A DNA stretch of 64,000 nucleotides from Piper betle. Lineage: Eukaryota; Streptophyta; Magnoliopsida; Piperales; Piperaceae. Numbering within the stretch: the stretch's first letter is position 1; each line of letters begins with the position of its first letter. The position numbers and the translations under genes are program-made. The notes under the pieces are model-generated. The model worked only from the letters and a program-made list of their open reading frames with translations. It had not been told where the DNA came from and searched no databases. Below, in pieces: positions 12,301 through 26,712 of this stretch. The DNA is taken from NCBI GenBank assembly GCA_033002965.1, contig JAURVB010012662.1, positions 62,001 through 126,000 of the forward strand. Reading direction: 5' to 3'.

Positions 12301-13055
12301 TCACCCTCTTATCAAAGCGGTTCTGCCATTATTGATAAAAGTAACATAGTTAGAAGTCTTAGAAAGGTAATGGAAGGATATGGGAAGACGCTCAAGCATC
12401 CAGTGGATGAAGGCATGCTGCAAAATCAATGCACTGATGACGTTTCTTTTAGCAATTTGCTACAGAAAAGGCTAATGCTTTGTACTGAAGCAGAGTCCTT
12501 GGTTAGACAATGGCAAGAAACAAAAGCTGAGGCACTGGGGCCCAGCCATCAAATCCAATGTCTTTCTGACGTCCTTGGTGATACAATGCTTACTCAGGTA
12601 AATTTCTTTAATTACTTACTAATTGTTGATGGGCTATAGTATACAGTTAATCAGGCATCAAAATTTTGGCCTTTTTGTATGTAGTGGCAGGAATTAGCGG
12701 AGTCTGCAAAAGCTAAATCATGTTATTGGAGATTTGTGTTGCTTAGTCTATCAATTCTGCGAGCTGAGATATTCTCCGATGGGGCTGGTTTGGAGATGTC
12801 TGAAATTGAGGTCCTTCTTGAAGAGGCTGCAGAGCTTGTAGATGAATCTCAGCCGAAGTATCCTAATTACTACAGGTATTTCTGGTATATGCCCTATTAC
12901 CCAATAACCATTTATTGTGCAACAAATTTTGAAGAATATATATTGGATTTAACTGCAGCACATACAAAATTCTGTATGTTCTTAAGAAACAAGACGATGG
13001 GTCTTGGAGATTTTGTGATGGAAGTATTCAAACTCAAAATCAAAGTCCAACGTGA
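9392..13055 (+). CDS. PARC6: PARC6/CDP1, chloroplast division protein
   Basis: Paralogue of ARC6. In Arabidopsis it acts in the inner chloroplast envelope, regulating FtsZ ring placement with ARC3 and PDV1. Exons that join cleanly: 9392-9652, 9798-9911, 10053-10190, 10380-10484, 10565-10687, 10780-11148, 11220-11315, 11394-11525, 11708-11773, 11858-12597, 12685-12875, 12959-13055. The predicted length is about 810 residues, close to the 819 of Arabidopsis. Visible hallmarks are VPVTCYQ/LLGLSRKAEKDE, LLMDVRDKLLFEPEYSG, RRRGAISALRELLRQG, DLLPWDNLAITRKNKKS, a membrane segment FFSVVGGLAFVLLKLF, and the C-terminal ARC6-like (IMS) domain with AKSCYWRFVLL and EEAAELVDESQPK. Exon 10 carries a 1-base frameshift at the A6 run 11877-11882; adding one base restores length divisible by three. 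The start is uncertain: an upstream ATG at 9351 (MASSP) is out of frame. Confidence 0.93.
10688..10779 (+). other. PARC6: GC-AG intron in PARC6
   Basis: The homology-defined exon ends LLSQ and the next begins IEESLEELAP. The junction CAG|GCACGT...CTACAG|ATA uses a GC instead of a GT donor. The rest of the donor fits the U1 consensus well, as is typical for GC-AG introns. No GT donor would keep frame and homology. Confidence 0.8.
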
Positions 13056-14639
13056 TGCTAGCAGCCTTTCTTTGATTCTTGAACTCACCTAAAATCGAAT
13101 GACTGGGAGAGGATTCTGCTAAGTACTTGCAATTGTTGGCAAAAATCTGATGCATCAGTGCTGGAGCTCTTTGACAGTGCTGACATCAAACTCCTATCAA
13201 TCATCGATTCTAACTCATTTTTCTGGAGCACTTTATTTAGCTGGTTCCGCAAGTGGTAAATCCCTAATTAGTTGCATTCATTTTATGACCAGGTCAAAGC
13301 ATTAACTTTTCAGTATGTTAATCACTCAGCATCTACCACGAGTTGCTAATCTCTCTACGGAGTCATCTAATACTGACATTATTATTGTGAAAAGAATATT
13401 AGAAGAATGATTTTTCGTTCGTTTGTTGATGTTCTATTCCATGTGTCAATGTAAATACCATTTTTACAAATCCATTTAGATTTTTTTATTGCGAGCTTTC
13501 TTACCGAGACTGAACAAGCGGATCTACTTGTTGAATCTAAAGTTGTCAGCTAGAATGCCATTTGGCCAGACAGATGCAGTTGGAGGTTTTGAGCCCCAAT
13601 ATCCTTGTTTTCTTTTTCTGCACTGTATACTTCCATTGATCAACATCGCAGCTTGTCTCAGATTCTCAATGGTCAATTGATTTTGCTAGAAAAATGGTTT
13701 TTATCGTCGACAATCTGATACAAACTTGTATTGTAAAAGGTACAATGCACCTTCTTTTAAGATGCGGTGCTAGCCCAACTCAACATTGTGGTGGCATTGA
13801 ATTGACGAATTTAGGATATGGAAGTAGTAACACTAGTTAAACAGTTTAGTGAGGATGAGCATCATCATGTATAATATAATATATGCCATTGAAACTTATG
13901 TGCTACCATTAGTTGGACATCTAGTACGGTGGTAATATGCCCAATCCTAATGGACCTAGTTCTGATTCTTAACAAGCTTGGGAGCGTTGAGTGCCCAATG
14001 GTGGAGGGGAGGTCTTTGTTGGCCAAGAAGTGCTTTATCAATTCTCTGGGCGGTGGCAAATGTCAGGCCGTCGTAATGGATGGTCCATCCGGCAACTTAT
14101 TCCGGCAGCGAACAAGTTTGTGTAGTGTACCAAGGAGGAGCCCAATTTTGTGTGATGTTCAACCTCAGTTTGTTCAGGGAGTCATGTAGAAGTTATTGAC
14201 ACTCTCCCATCTGCATCTCCACTGTGTCAAAGATAAAATTCCTAGAGAAGATAAGAGTTCCAAGTTCTAACTCCACTATTGCTTTTGCATTACCGGTCAC
14301 GGCCTGGAGTAGGATTCCCTCAATACATATGGCCAATTCTACTTATAAATAATTGAATCCTTGTTTTTAGGATCCATATCGGCCTTAACACTCTTCGGGT
14401 ATTAGATAGAAAAAAACTGAGTAGAAAACATGAATTCTAAAATGCCATTGCTATCATTTAAGCAACATCAATAAAAATGACTTTCTATCTATTTTTTACT
14501 AATAGATTGATTAATATGTACGAGCTAAGTTTTATTTTTTTACCACTTTTTAAGAGAGGCGATTTTCCTTAACTACCAAAAAATGTAGGCATAAATACCA
14601 TTGAGTTGAGAGTCTTAAGATCTTAAATCTTGATTACAT

Positions 14640-14640
<1 letters not shown>
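13056..14640. other. PARC6 3' region and intergenic DNA
   Basis: The first few hundred bases are presumably 3' untranslated sequence of PARC6. Beyond that I see no gene. An open stretch at 13929-14189 has no recognisable domain or codon pattern and is left unannotated. Confidence 0.5.
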
Positions 14641-16673
<2,033 letters not shown>

Positions 16674-17683
16674 GTTAAGTGTGTGTTAGAACTCAATCAT
16701 CAACAACATAGGCTATATACAAGTTATATATGTATTGATAATTTGATATAAGAGAGCACTTTTCAATTGAAGAGCATGCATTTTATAAAAATCAAATGCT
16801 GCAAAATCATGTAATCACGCTGCATGGCTGGCCCAGCTATTCATGTAAGGCAAGCATGGTAGCTTCCTTTTCAGGTGAAAAATCATCATCTATAGGATTC
16901 TTGGGCCAAGTGAAATCTTGAATATCCTTTCTGAGAACCTTTTTAGCTCAGAATCATCACGAGAGGCATATAATTCATCGATAAAATAGCAGGCAACGAT
17001 TCATTATTGGTGAAGATCACAAGGAGAAACCTGCTAGTTCATAGCCATGGAGGAACATTCATTTCTGGTCATGTTTGGATCATATTCATACAATTTTGAG
17101 TTTACAAGCAAATGGGTATTTCGCAATTGGACTTTTCATTGAGTTGGCTTTCACTTGTTGTGTGCTTAGAATTTCGATAAGTGAAGGCAAAGGAAAAGGG
17201 TGTCATTTTTTCCATGTCAAGAGTCATGGACTTCCAAGGAGTACTTTGTACGATCAGTTTCACTCTCTGTTGCTGGTTTTGCAAGGAATTTGGATTCAAG
17301 TGTTGAATTGGCCAAATGTACTACATGTACATATTCGAAGATTCTATGGTACCCGCATTCCTTATTTCTTGAGCGAGGATAGTGACATGAAACATTGAAG
17401 CACTTCTTCAATAATTTAGAAGACATTATGATAGCAGTAACCATGTTTGATGGATGACAAGCTGTTTGTAAATTATTCTGGCAATAATTGATAGGAAACA
17501 ATATCACCGATACAAAATCTAGCCTCAATCTCACTGAGATCAGATACAAACAATGTTGATAATCTAGCATGTATGACCTGGAGAATTGCAAAACATAACA
17601 GCAAAAAGAAAGGAGCACCTTTCCAGCAATTCCAGGAGGAATTTATACGCAAGAGAACAGAAAGGACTTCAAATGGTAAGCAT
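16674..17683. other. intergenic, nothing recognised
   Basis: Between the pseudogene's start and the stop of the SET-domain gene. The short open frames on both strands show no family features. It should contain the former promoter of the pseudogene and the 3' untranslated region of the SET gene. Confidence 0.5.
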
Positions 17684-20060
17684 TTAGCTCCATCGACGTT
17701 TGTCTTCTTCTTCATCAACTGGTGTATACCAGGCAGGCCAATGTTTTGCATTGCTTAACCTGTAGTTTAAATAGATTTCTTCATCACATATAGATCTTGT
17801 TGCTACTAAGACAATTGACTTTATGACACGCACATCAAACTCACTATCATCAGAACCCCCGGACTTGAACCAAAAGCTTCCAAACCTTCGCATTCTAACG
17901 TTCTCCTCACCCCCAAATGTTAAGTTTGGGATATAAGGTCTCATATGTGCATCAGTCAAAGGAAAATCATAAGGGCAGACCATCACATTTGGAAGAGTTC
18001 CCTCTGCAGGGTGATTGGCAAAGTGCCCAAAAGCAAGTGGATTCCGCCTTTCCAGTATCTCACCACAATCTTTTCCAGGGATTCCTCGAGTTGGTTTACT
18101 CAGCAACTTCCAAAATCGATCTGATCTTGTACTGACAATGTCTGTAGGATCAGATTGGGATCCATCCAATGATAACACCATCCCACAACTCACGATGCTC
18201 ACCACCATGACCCCATGGCTGACCGTTGATGATGGTACTATCATATCTTGTGATCAAGTATGAGTTTCTAGCATCAACTCGGGGGTATCCTGGAATGTAC
18301 CTATAGTATGCTGGGGAATATATCACACCTGGATAAAATGCTATGACAGAACCAACATCCACATGGCCTCGCAAAAATAAGCCCTCACCAGCTTCTTTGT
18401 GTTGTATTTGAGATGGTTTAATATCTAAAGTATACCCCAACAGATCTTTCAGCCTATCGGACAATTCCACACGAGACAATGTCGCAGCATCGGGCACACC
18501 TGCTCTGGAAGAAAACATAACATAAAAGTCAAATTGCTATATCTTTACATTATAATTTTGAGCTTTAAAAATCTTCAAGAAAAGAACATAAGAAGCAGGT
18601 ACTCATGAAGAATAGCAATTACATGGTTTGAAACTTTGATCTTGCCGTACAGATAATTTCTTTAATAAAAAGAGGTCAATAGATATATTTTCAAAGGAAC
18701 GCAACAACTAAGCAGCATGAATAAAGTATGAAGTATGAGTCACCATCCAGTTATAAGCAACTTGCTTCATTCACTTGCATCACAACAACCTCCAACAATT
18801 GTTGTTAATAATCCCAAAAATGAAGCATATGCCTCACTATAAAATATGCCTATTACATACTGATAGAGTTTCAAAAAATGCTCACCAGCTTGCTGGACAG
18901 GTGATGAAGGTTTTCCAATCGCTAATGACAGGCCACTCCTGCGTTGAGAATCTGATCCAGAAGCAAACCTCTCACCAACTCTTCTTGATACTGGGGAGAA
19001 GGACATCATCCATAGCAGTGCAGAACGCTTTAACCTGGAAATGAATGTTCTCCTGAACTTGCCTCTGTTGATCATCAAGAGAAGCTTTAGATGCAAGGTC
19101 AATTATTTCCTCTGCATCAGCCTCTTCAGCATTACTCCCCAACCGGTTGTAGCTGAAAACAAAGATTGAATAGAAAACAGATGTGACTATCCGTAAACAT
19201 AATAAATCCATCAGCATTTTTATTTTTTAAAAAAATGCTACATTTGTCACAAATGTGTAGCTAGCAGTACGGAAATAAAAACCCAAGACTAACCTCGTAT
19301 AAAGGAATAAGCGGTTTACATCTGCTTCAAATTGAATTTTCCTAGGATCCTTTGCAAATGTTGGACTTTTTGCAAGTGTTTTCACAAACTGAAATAAATA
19401 GCGCATTAGATAGGAAGATATTCATGGCTACATTATGACCAATTAGAAAAAAATGTCATTCGATAATGAATACCCTTAAATAGCAGCAGCATCTAGGGGA
19501 TTCACACCAACAACACACGCACAAAGCAAGAAGCAATAAAATTATCATCATAACAGTTCATTTGCTTAAAAAACCCACACTTCACAAAATACTCACCATC
19601 CATCTTTTTTTGTTTTCTGCTTTTAAACAGAAACATCCTCTACACCACAACATCACTCACTGCCCAGACCAAATCCATTAACAATGGCATTGTTTGGACA
19701 AACACAGGTTCAACTAATTCTAATACCAACTGACATCAATAGAGAGCAACACCAGCATTGCACGAGTGTAACATTTTCATTTGCTTCAAAAACCCAAACT
19801 TCACGCACAATTCATCACCAATCAATCAAAAAACTCAATTTCTTCCAATTTTCCACCCACCCGGAAAAATCACCACACATCATTCAATTAAACTCATTTT
19901 GACAACAACTAAAATGCACTGCATAGCCATAACATTTCATCTGCATCTAAAAAGCAAAAGGCCAAGTCTTTCACAGTACAACCAATACAGAGAACTACAC
20001 AAAGACACCTCCAGCAGCAATGAATGATACCTCCCGAAACTTGCAAAAGAGGACAGCCAT
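17684..20060 (-). CDS. SET-domain protein, SETD9-like
   Basis: Exons: 20060-20031 ([10 protein letters not shown]), 19388-19294 ([20 protein letters not shown]), 19152-18886, 18499-17684, with GT-AG borders and matching phases; about 401 residues. The N-terminal part is helical ([20 protein letters not shown]). The C-terminal exon carries a SET fold: [20 protein letters not shown] at its start, the cofactor-site region [18 protein letters not shown], and the closing [16 protein letters not shown] proteins transfer methyl groups from S-adenosylmethionine to lysines; the target of this class is unknown to me. Two single extra bases interrupt the frame, near 18980 and 18180. Removing one base at each makes the total 1,206 nt, divisible by three. 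The ATG at 20060 is favoured because it gives a homologous short first exon. Confidence 0.78.
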
Positions 20061-22130
20061 CGGAGCTGCAGATCGTGTCTCTCTCGACGCCGAGATCGGC
20101 GGATTCACAACCACCGAAAACCCTCGTCGGAACCCCCCATGGCCGCCGCCATGGCCATGGCCATGGAAGGGTAGCAATAATGGGCCTCTTCACCGGTTTG
20201 AGATTGGCCCAATCAAATATATAGGGCACTATTACTAATGGGCTTGAAATTTTGTGATTTTAGGGCACTATTACTTAAGGATAGTCCCTCGGGGAACGGA
20301 ATTTTATATTTTTGATTAGTTAGTTTTTTTTTTATAATTTAAATAGATGACTTAGGCACATCAAATTGCATTTGAGCTTTAGTCGTTATAAATATAGCCG
20401 ATTAAGAACTATATTAGATGCTGGATTCTAAAATAAAAAATGCTACACCAGACTTTTTCCGACCATGTTCCCCACTTACGATCTTGTGTATAAGTATATA
20501 ATTAAGATTTTCTTAATCATAGAACTAACACCTATTCAAATTTCTTCATTGGGTGGAGAAAGTCTTCTAAAATTGGGTAGATTGTAGGATGTGAGATGAG
20601 AAATGATGGTCCACATCAAATACCCTTTAGGAATCAAGGCTAGAAAAATGGGGGTTACATGTTAAATGCTTACTTAGAAAAGCTATAATATAAAAAAGGT
20701 GGTGAGGGGAGGTGAATGTGCTGGATTACTGGGTAAATCAAATTTATTCCCAAGAAACCTTGCCAATTAAAAATTGTTGGTGATAAATAATTTATTCCTC
20801 ATTTGGAGTCTAAGTAGATTATTACATAATAAAATGCTTATAAACTACTAGGGGTGAACAATCGGTCAGCTCACTTCCAAACTGACTGAGCAAGCACAAT
20901 TTTGTTCCAAGAAAAAAACCCGAATTGGACAAAAATTCTTACCAAAACTGAACCTAACAAAATATCTGAAATTATTTGTCTCTTTAAAAATGTGGTTGAA
21001 GCCTTCTCCCTTCAAGTTTTGATAGAAGAAATTTTTCTCAAAACATATAATAAACATATACAACATCATGATTCATAGTACTATATTATGATATGCAGCA
21101 TACTTAAATAAGTTACCAAAAAACCTGTCCATTTACTTTGTTAAAATTAAGCGGGCAGAATTAACATTTACTAACTTTTAAACAACTCTTCATGGCTTCT
21201 TTTTTTGTTTGAAACATTTCATATTTTCTTGGTGAGGTTGGCAAACTGTAAACCAGATAAACTATCATACTTGGTCAAGCGTAGCCTCACCCTAATTACT
21301 TAAATTAATATACTTTTTGTTAAAGAAGCTAATGCCGACCCAGACATACATAGTATGATGAGATGAGATTCAATACCTTACTAACATAGCCATATTATAC
21401 ACCATTTCTATGTGACTTGTAAGCAATATTCTAAATGAATTCATATCAATCCCTCACCTAAAATCTGTGTGCTATGTATATAGTAGTATTCTTGTAAGAA
21501 TTATATTGGATGGGGTCAAGTGGCTTGCATCATTATAAGAAAGAACATAACATTTTACAACTATATCCAATTTGTTTGTCCTGGGTTGTTACAGTCTTTA
21601 GCACCAAGTAACGCTTCACACTTTCCCAATACCATTTAGCATATGACTGAGCCATGCAGACACTTCATCCTTAATATTGCAGAACGAAGTCCTGAACACA
21701 ATATTCTATTTTAATCCTAATAAGGGTTCTCATACAATGATCCGAAGAGACCATAGATGGAGCCCAAATGGTGAATATGATGAAACACCAGACGAGCTGG
21801 GCAAAACTTGGTGAGCAAATTGGTCACAATTAGGTAAGCTAACAATACCAACTGCCAACTCCCAGGTGCCCATGGTCGTCAACCCCATGCAGACAGCTCT
21901 TGCAGAGTCTCATTGTTTAAACGAAGAAGAAAGCTTCATCCCCAACTTGTTACGTGTAATTCCCTTGTGTCCGCTCACCAAATCAAAACAAATTCGTTTA
22001 GCCAACCACGCCAAGCAACTTCAACACCACCACTATAGCACACATGACCCCTCCTACAACAATACCAATACCAATACCTTGTTACCACCTTCCTACATTC
22101 CTCCTCCACAGTTCCTCTTAAACGGTGGTC
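20061..22130. other. intergenic; upstream of two divergent genes
   Basis: The region contains the 5' flank of the SET gene (20061-20230, with a repeated ccatgg motif at 20138-20166) and the promoter and leader of the P450. One hAT-like end (aggggtgaacaatcgg) lies at about 20850, without a recognisable partner. No other gene is visible. Confidence 0.5.
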
Positions 22131-24084
22131 ATGACCTCCGGCAACCACACTGCCTTGCCGGAATTTCCGATGCCGGGGATGATCAGTCAAATGCTGCCAG
22201 AGTTGCACAAGCTGGAGATTGTGTTGGCATTGGTTATCTTTGTGACCATTCAGTCGCTTAGGCAGAAAAGGCATAACGGGCTGCCCACATGGCCAGTGGT
22301 TGGAATGCTGCCGTCGATGGTGCTCGGGCTCCGCGACAACACCCATGACTGGATCACCGAGGTGCTCAACCGGCAGGGCGGGACGTTCACCTTCCGTGGG
22401 CCATGGTTCACCAATCTCAAATGTGTGGTGACCTCAGACCCGCGCAATTTGGAGCATTTGCTCGAAGACCAAGTTCTCTAACTTCCCCAAAGGGGAGTAC
22501 TTCCGGATGGCCCTCCATGACCTCCTTGGGGATGGCATCTTCAACGCCGACGACGAGGCATGGCGGCGACAGCGAAAGACGGCGAGCATCGAGTTCCATT
22601 CCGCCGAATTCCGGACGTTAACAGCCACATCCCTGGTGGAGTTGGTCCACTCCCGCCTACTAGCTGTGCTGGAGCAACATGTTACTAGCAATGTGCCACT
22701 TGACCTGCAAAACGTTCTATTAAGGCTCACATTTGACAACGTGTGCATGATGGCCTTTGGCGTGGACCCTGGCTGCATGAGGCCCGGCCTGCCGGAGATA
22801 CCGTTTGCTCGGGCATTCGAGGATGCGACCGAGGCGGCGACACTTCGATTTGTTATTCCGACCGCCATATGGAAGGCCATGAGGTTGCTGGATGTTGGGA
22901 TGGAGAAAAAACTGAGGCAATCTATAAAGAAAGTGGACGAGTTTGCCGAGGAGGTGATTAGGACTAGGAAGAAGGAGCTGGTCATGGAGTGTGGAAAATT
23001 AGGAAGTGCTAGACGAAATGATCTCCTCACAGTGTTTATGAGGTTGAAAGATGATGATGGGATGCCTTTCTCTGATAAGTTTCTGAGGGATATATGTGTG
23101 AATTTCATACTAGCTGGGAGGGACACTTCTTCTGTGGCATTGGCTTGGTTCTTCTGGTTGCTGGATAGAAACCCATCTGTGGAGGAGAACGTGCTGGCCG
23201 AGATACGCCGGATTGTGAAGGACAGGGATTGTTCAGAAGAGGTAGAAAACAATTCATCAATGGTGATCAAACCAGAGGAGATCAAGAAGATGGACTACTT
23301 GCAAGCAGCCTTGTCTGAGGCCCTCCGGCTCTATCCTTCTGTGCCTGTTGATCACAAGGAGGTAAGAAAACATACTCACCTGCATGAATTTGATCTCATC
23401 ATATAGACTACTAATGAAACAAATATCACCCAACAATTAATATGTCGATTTAAGAAAATAATCTGTCATGCATTCATTTCTATTGTTCTTGTTATCACTC
23501 AATGTTTTCTGCACAGTTACACAAACTATAACATAACTCTTGACGAATATCACCCAACAATTAATATGTCAATTCAAGAAAATAATCTTTTCATTACTCA
23601 TTGCTTTCTGCACAGTTATACAAATTGTAACTTAACTCTTGTCAAATTAATAGTGAGCAAGTTCTATACTGTTATTTAATCTCATTGTTTCAAATAGGTG
23701 GTGGAAAACGAGGTGTTTCCAGACGGAACAAAATTGAAGAAAGGAACAAAGATCATTTACTCCATATACTCAATGGGAAGAATGGAGAGCATATGGGGAA
23801 AGGATTGCAGAGAGTTTAGGCCGGAGAGGTGGCTGAGAGATGGGAGATTCATGAGTGAATCTGCCTACAAATTCACTGCATTCAATGGCGGACCAAGGCT
23901 CTGTTTGGGGAAAGATTTTGCTTACTATCAGATGAAGTTTGTTGCAGCATCAATCATTTATCGGTACAAGGTGAAGGTGGAGGAGAATCATCCAGTGATT
24001 CCCAAGCTTGCACTGACCATGTATATGAAACACGGGCTGAATGTTAGGCTCCACAAGAGAGATGAATCCGAGATCATGAATTAA
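22131..24084 (+). CDS. CYP86B1: cytochrome P450, CYP86B1-like omega-hydroxylase
   Basis: Two exons, 22131-23361 and 23698-24084, joined by a phase-0 GT-AG intron; about 538 residues. CYP86B enzymes omega-hydroxylate very-long-chain fatty acids at the endoplasmic reticulum for suberin polyesters. Diagnostics are an N-terminal anchor with LPEFPMPGM and KLEIVLALVIFVTIQSLRQK, RGPWF, DLLGDGIFNADDE, the I-helix oxygen-binding motif AGRDTS, the ExxR helix SEALRLYP, FRPERW, and the haem loop FNGGPRLCLGKDFAYYQMK with its cysteine. A single extra base at about 22463 (ctcgaagacc, expected ctgaagacc) shifts the frame and creates TAA a few codons later; deleting it joins EHLL to KTKFSNFPKG. The ATG at 22131 gives the family N-terminus. 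Confidence 0.93.
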
Positions 24085-24349
24085 AAGATGCTTGGTTCTT
24101 AAACCTTGGCTGCCTGCCTTAGAGCTGGCCGACAAATAGAGATGATTGTTATTTTTGATTTGGGAGCATTGGTGTTTAAAAGATTGTAAAAGGAACAATG
24201 GGTGCTACGAGAAGTGGTCATGTAGCAGATATTGATTACAAATCAATAACCATATGATCAATGTAAATAATATTCAATCAGATACCATGCAGGTGAAACC
24301 CTCGTATTGTTTCTCATTACCTGAATTCTCATTCTGAAATTCTCCTTAC

Positions 24350-24742
24350 CTATGGCACCAGTTGCATCCAGATGATCAGCGTCTTGTACAACCCCAAACT
24401 CAGGAGATTGCTTAATTAGCGTAGTTTCTGCTATTTCAGATTTTAATCCTGAACAAAGAAAACAATATGGCCACTAAAGAGACTGAGAGGGTGATATCCA
24501 TTAGATGGTCATGACAGTATCCTTCTATGCTAGTTATTAGAAGAAGATGGTATTAACGGAAATGGTTGGTTACCCAGTCCCTTCATGATCTTCAATATCT
24601 CATCTCTAGTGCGTTCTTCTAGTTCCTCTTCCGCCAGAAATATTTCAATAGTCATTGCTTCCTCATATTCCTCGCTGCAATTTGTCCACACAAGAATCCT
24701 CAATGCATATCCATGGTTGTCAGCAATCAGGAGCAAAGTCAC
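24350..24742 (-). pseudogene. HD-domain phosphohydrolase gene fragment
   Basis: Two exon-like pieces are in order on the minus strand. The first (about 24742-24573) reads EEAMTIEIFLAEEELEERTR then DEILKIMKGLG and ends at a GT donor. The second (24448-24350) reads EIAETTLIKQSPEFGVVQDA then DHLDATGAIG, flanked by AG and GTAAGG. The split codon joins them as KGLG-LKSE. The pattern matches the middle of YedJ/YpgQ-type HD hydrolases, where QDADRLDAIGAIG carries a metal-binding Asp; here R is H and I is T. The N-terminal HD pair and the C-terminal half are absent, so it is a truncated relic. The left boundary of the tandem triplication (24469) falls in the intron between the two exons. Confidence 0.6.
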
Positions 24743-26244
24743 AAAAACTCTCTTCCAACATTTTTACTTCCTTACATCTTTACCATACCAACTAAACGGA
24801 CCTTAAAAAACATTATTATCCAATTCATGATGATAATGAAAATGCTTAATACTAACTCAAACTGATTCCTTCATTTTTGAACCTGATAAAGTTACCCATC
24901 TGAGTTTGATTTTTAATTTGATAATCTATCTTAATTTGAGCTGATATAGTAGTATGAGTTCAAGTTGATGCTAATTTAATAATAATGATAATATAAAGAC
25001 CTTTAAAGCAACAAGATACTCTCCATTAGAGCATGCACAGGAAGACCATTGAAGCAGACATTTCCAAGCCTTCAAGGAAGACATCTCCAAGCCATTTGGG
25101 AATTTAGGTCCAACTTGTTATCCTTGGTCAAGGCCATTGACAATGAAATGAGCAATTATAAGCAAGATATATCCATGTCTGAGCCAAACATGCATAAATT
25201 TTGAAGGGAGACAACTTATATGCTATTCATATGGCCTGGAGTTTATGTAGGCAATATCATCAACATCATTAACTAATATTCTCAAATGCTATGAATTTTT
25301 ATCATTGATTGCTATTGTATATACAGACCAATAGCATCAACAGAGTGGCTTTCAAGAAAAAACATCAAGAGAGTGTACATAATTAGTTCCTAGAATTAAC
25401 TCAAACAATGCAAAAGAGTGAGGTAATTCAAAACATCATCAGCTTATACATTTCAAATAAGAAAATGGATTGGTGGTCGTTTAGGCATAGTTTTCTGATT
25501 GAATAATCTCAATCAGTAACATTAACAACATTTTAATTCTTGGGCTATTTAAGCTGGACAGAGATGTTTAAGCAAATTGTGAAACACAAGGAGCCCAATT
25601 TCCTCCGCAGTTTGTGGAACACAAAAGGAATGAGACCAAAATGCAAGGGCATGCATGCAGTTCATCAACTAATTTGATTGAACCTTTGTGTCAAAGGATC
25701 ACTAAATTGGTCCCATATATAAGACATTTTGTGAAGTATTCTATTATTATATAAATAAGTCTCTCGCTCGTTAAATTGGTCCAATAAAACTTGAAAACTT
25801 GTTTAATTCTGATAAATTTTCAGGCCACTTAATCCAAATAGCGGAGTAGAATCCATGCAATGGCAAACTGTAGACCAATTTAATAATATTTGGTACGTGT
25901 GACATATATAACAACAACATTTGGTGAATAATTATTGCGGCCTCACAAATTATATTAGTGAATATCTATTAATGTAAATATATATAGCTAGGCGGCTAGG
26001 TCTTCATATTTACCACTCTATTGGCATAGTATTTAGGACCCACATTTAATTCATTATTTTTTCCATATTAAACATGCACGAAGACTATAAACAGTTTTTA
26101 TGAGGTGGGTTTTGCATAAAAATATGGAACAATTGTTCTTTATGTTTCAAACATTGTTTAAACTTAAGATTGGCACAAAGTAGGACGTCATGTTCAATAG
26201 ATTATATTGTAGAATCATATATGTATATATTTCATAACAGCCAT

Positions 26245-26712
26245 TGTAATAACTCATAAAGGTTATTTCACATCTAACACAATATATGATAAGATCTAAT
26301 ATATAATTAGAGATGTGTTTATAAATTTTTAACTTAATTAATCAAATTTGAACATGCTCAGGGATTTGTATTTTGAGTTGGGTCATGATATCAGAGCCTG
26401 GTTAGGATCGTATTAAATGATGGGTTAAACCAAAAAAGAAGAAGTTTAGGAAAAGAATTATGTGGATAAAATTTTTTGAAGAGAGAAAGGTAAAATATAA
26501 GAAACTGATAAACTTAAAAAAGAATTTAGAGGACAAAATTTTCTAAAATTTGATGGATTGTAATAACCAATAAAAATTAGTGTCGCATCTAACATCTTTT
26601 AAGATAAAATCCAATATTAAAATGAGAATGTGTTTATAGATCTAAAATTTAATTATCCATTTTTGAAAAATGATTAAACTCGTCAGTTTACACTTTGAGT
26701 TAGATCGTTACA
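26245..26712 (+). mobile_element. TRIM-like mini-retrotransposon A (unit 1)
   Basis: Two LTR-like repeats of about 140-155 bp (26245-26385 and 26559-26712), starting TGTAATAAC and ending GGTCA and GTTACA, enclose about 170 bp of non-coding DNA. A primer-binding site TGATATCAGAGCC follows the first LTR directly and complements the 3' end of initiator Met tRNA. Orthologous copies lie at about 34137-34610 (primer site TGGTATCAGAGCC) and about 42109-42571, so this insertion predates the triplication. No flanking duplication is preserved. Confidence 0.7.

Noticed and set aside
13929..14189. 86-codon plus-strand frame
   Set aside because: No motif, no splice context and no homology that I can see.
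18120..18185. A 52-bp GT...AG segment in the SET gene that would bypass the frameshift
   Set aside because: Shorter than the usual plant intron minimum; a single extra base explains the frame change and gives a consistent total length.
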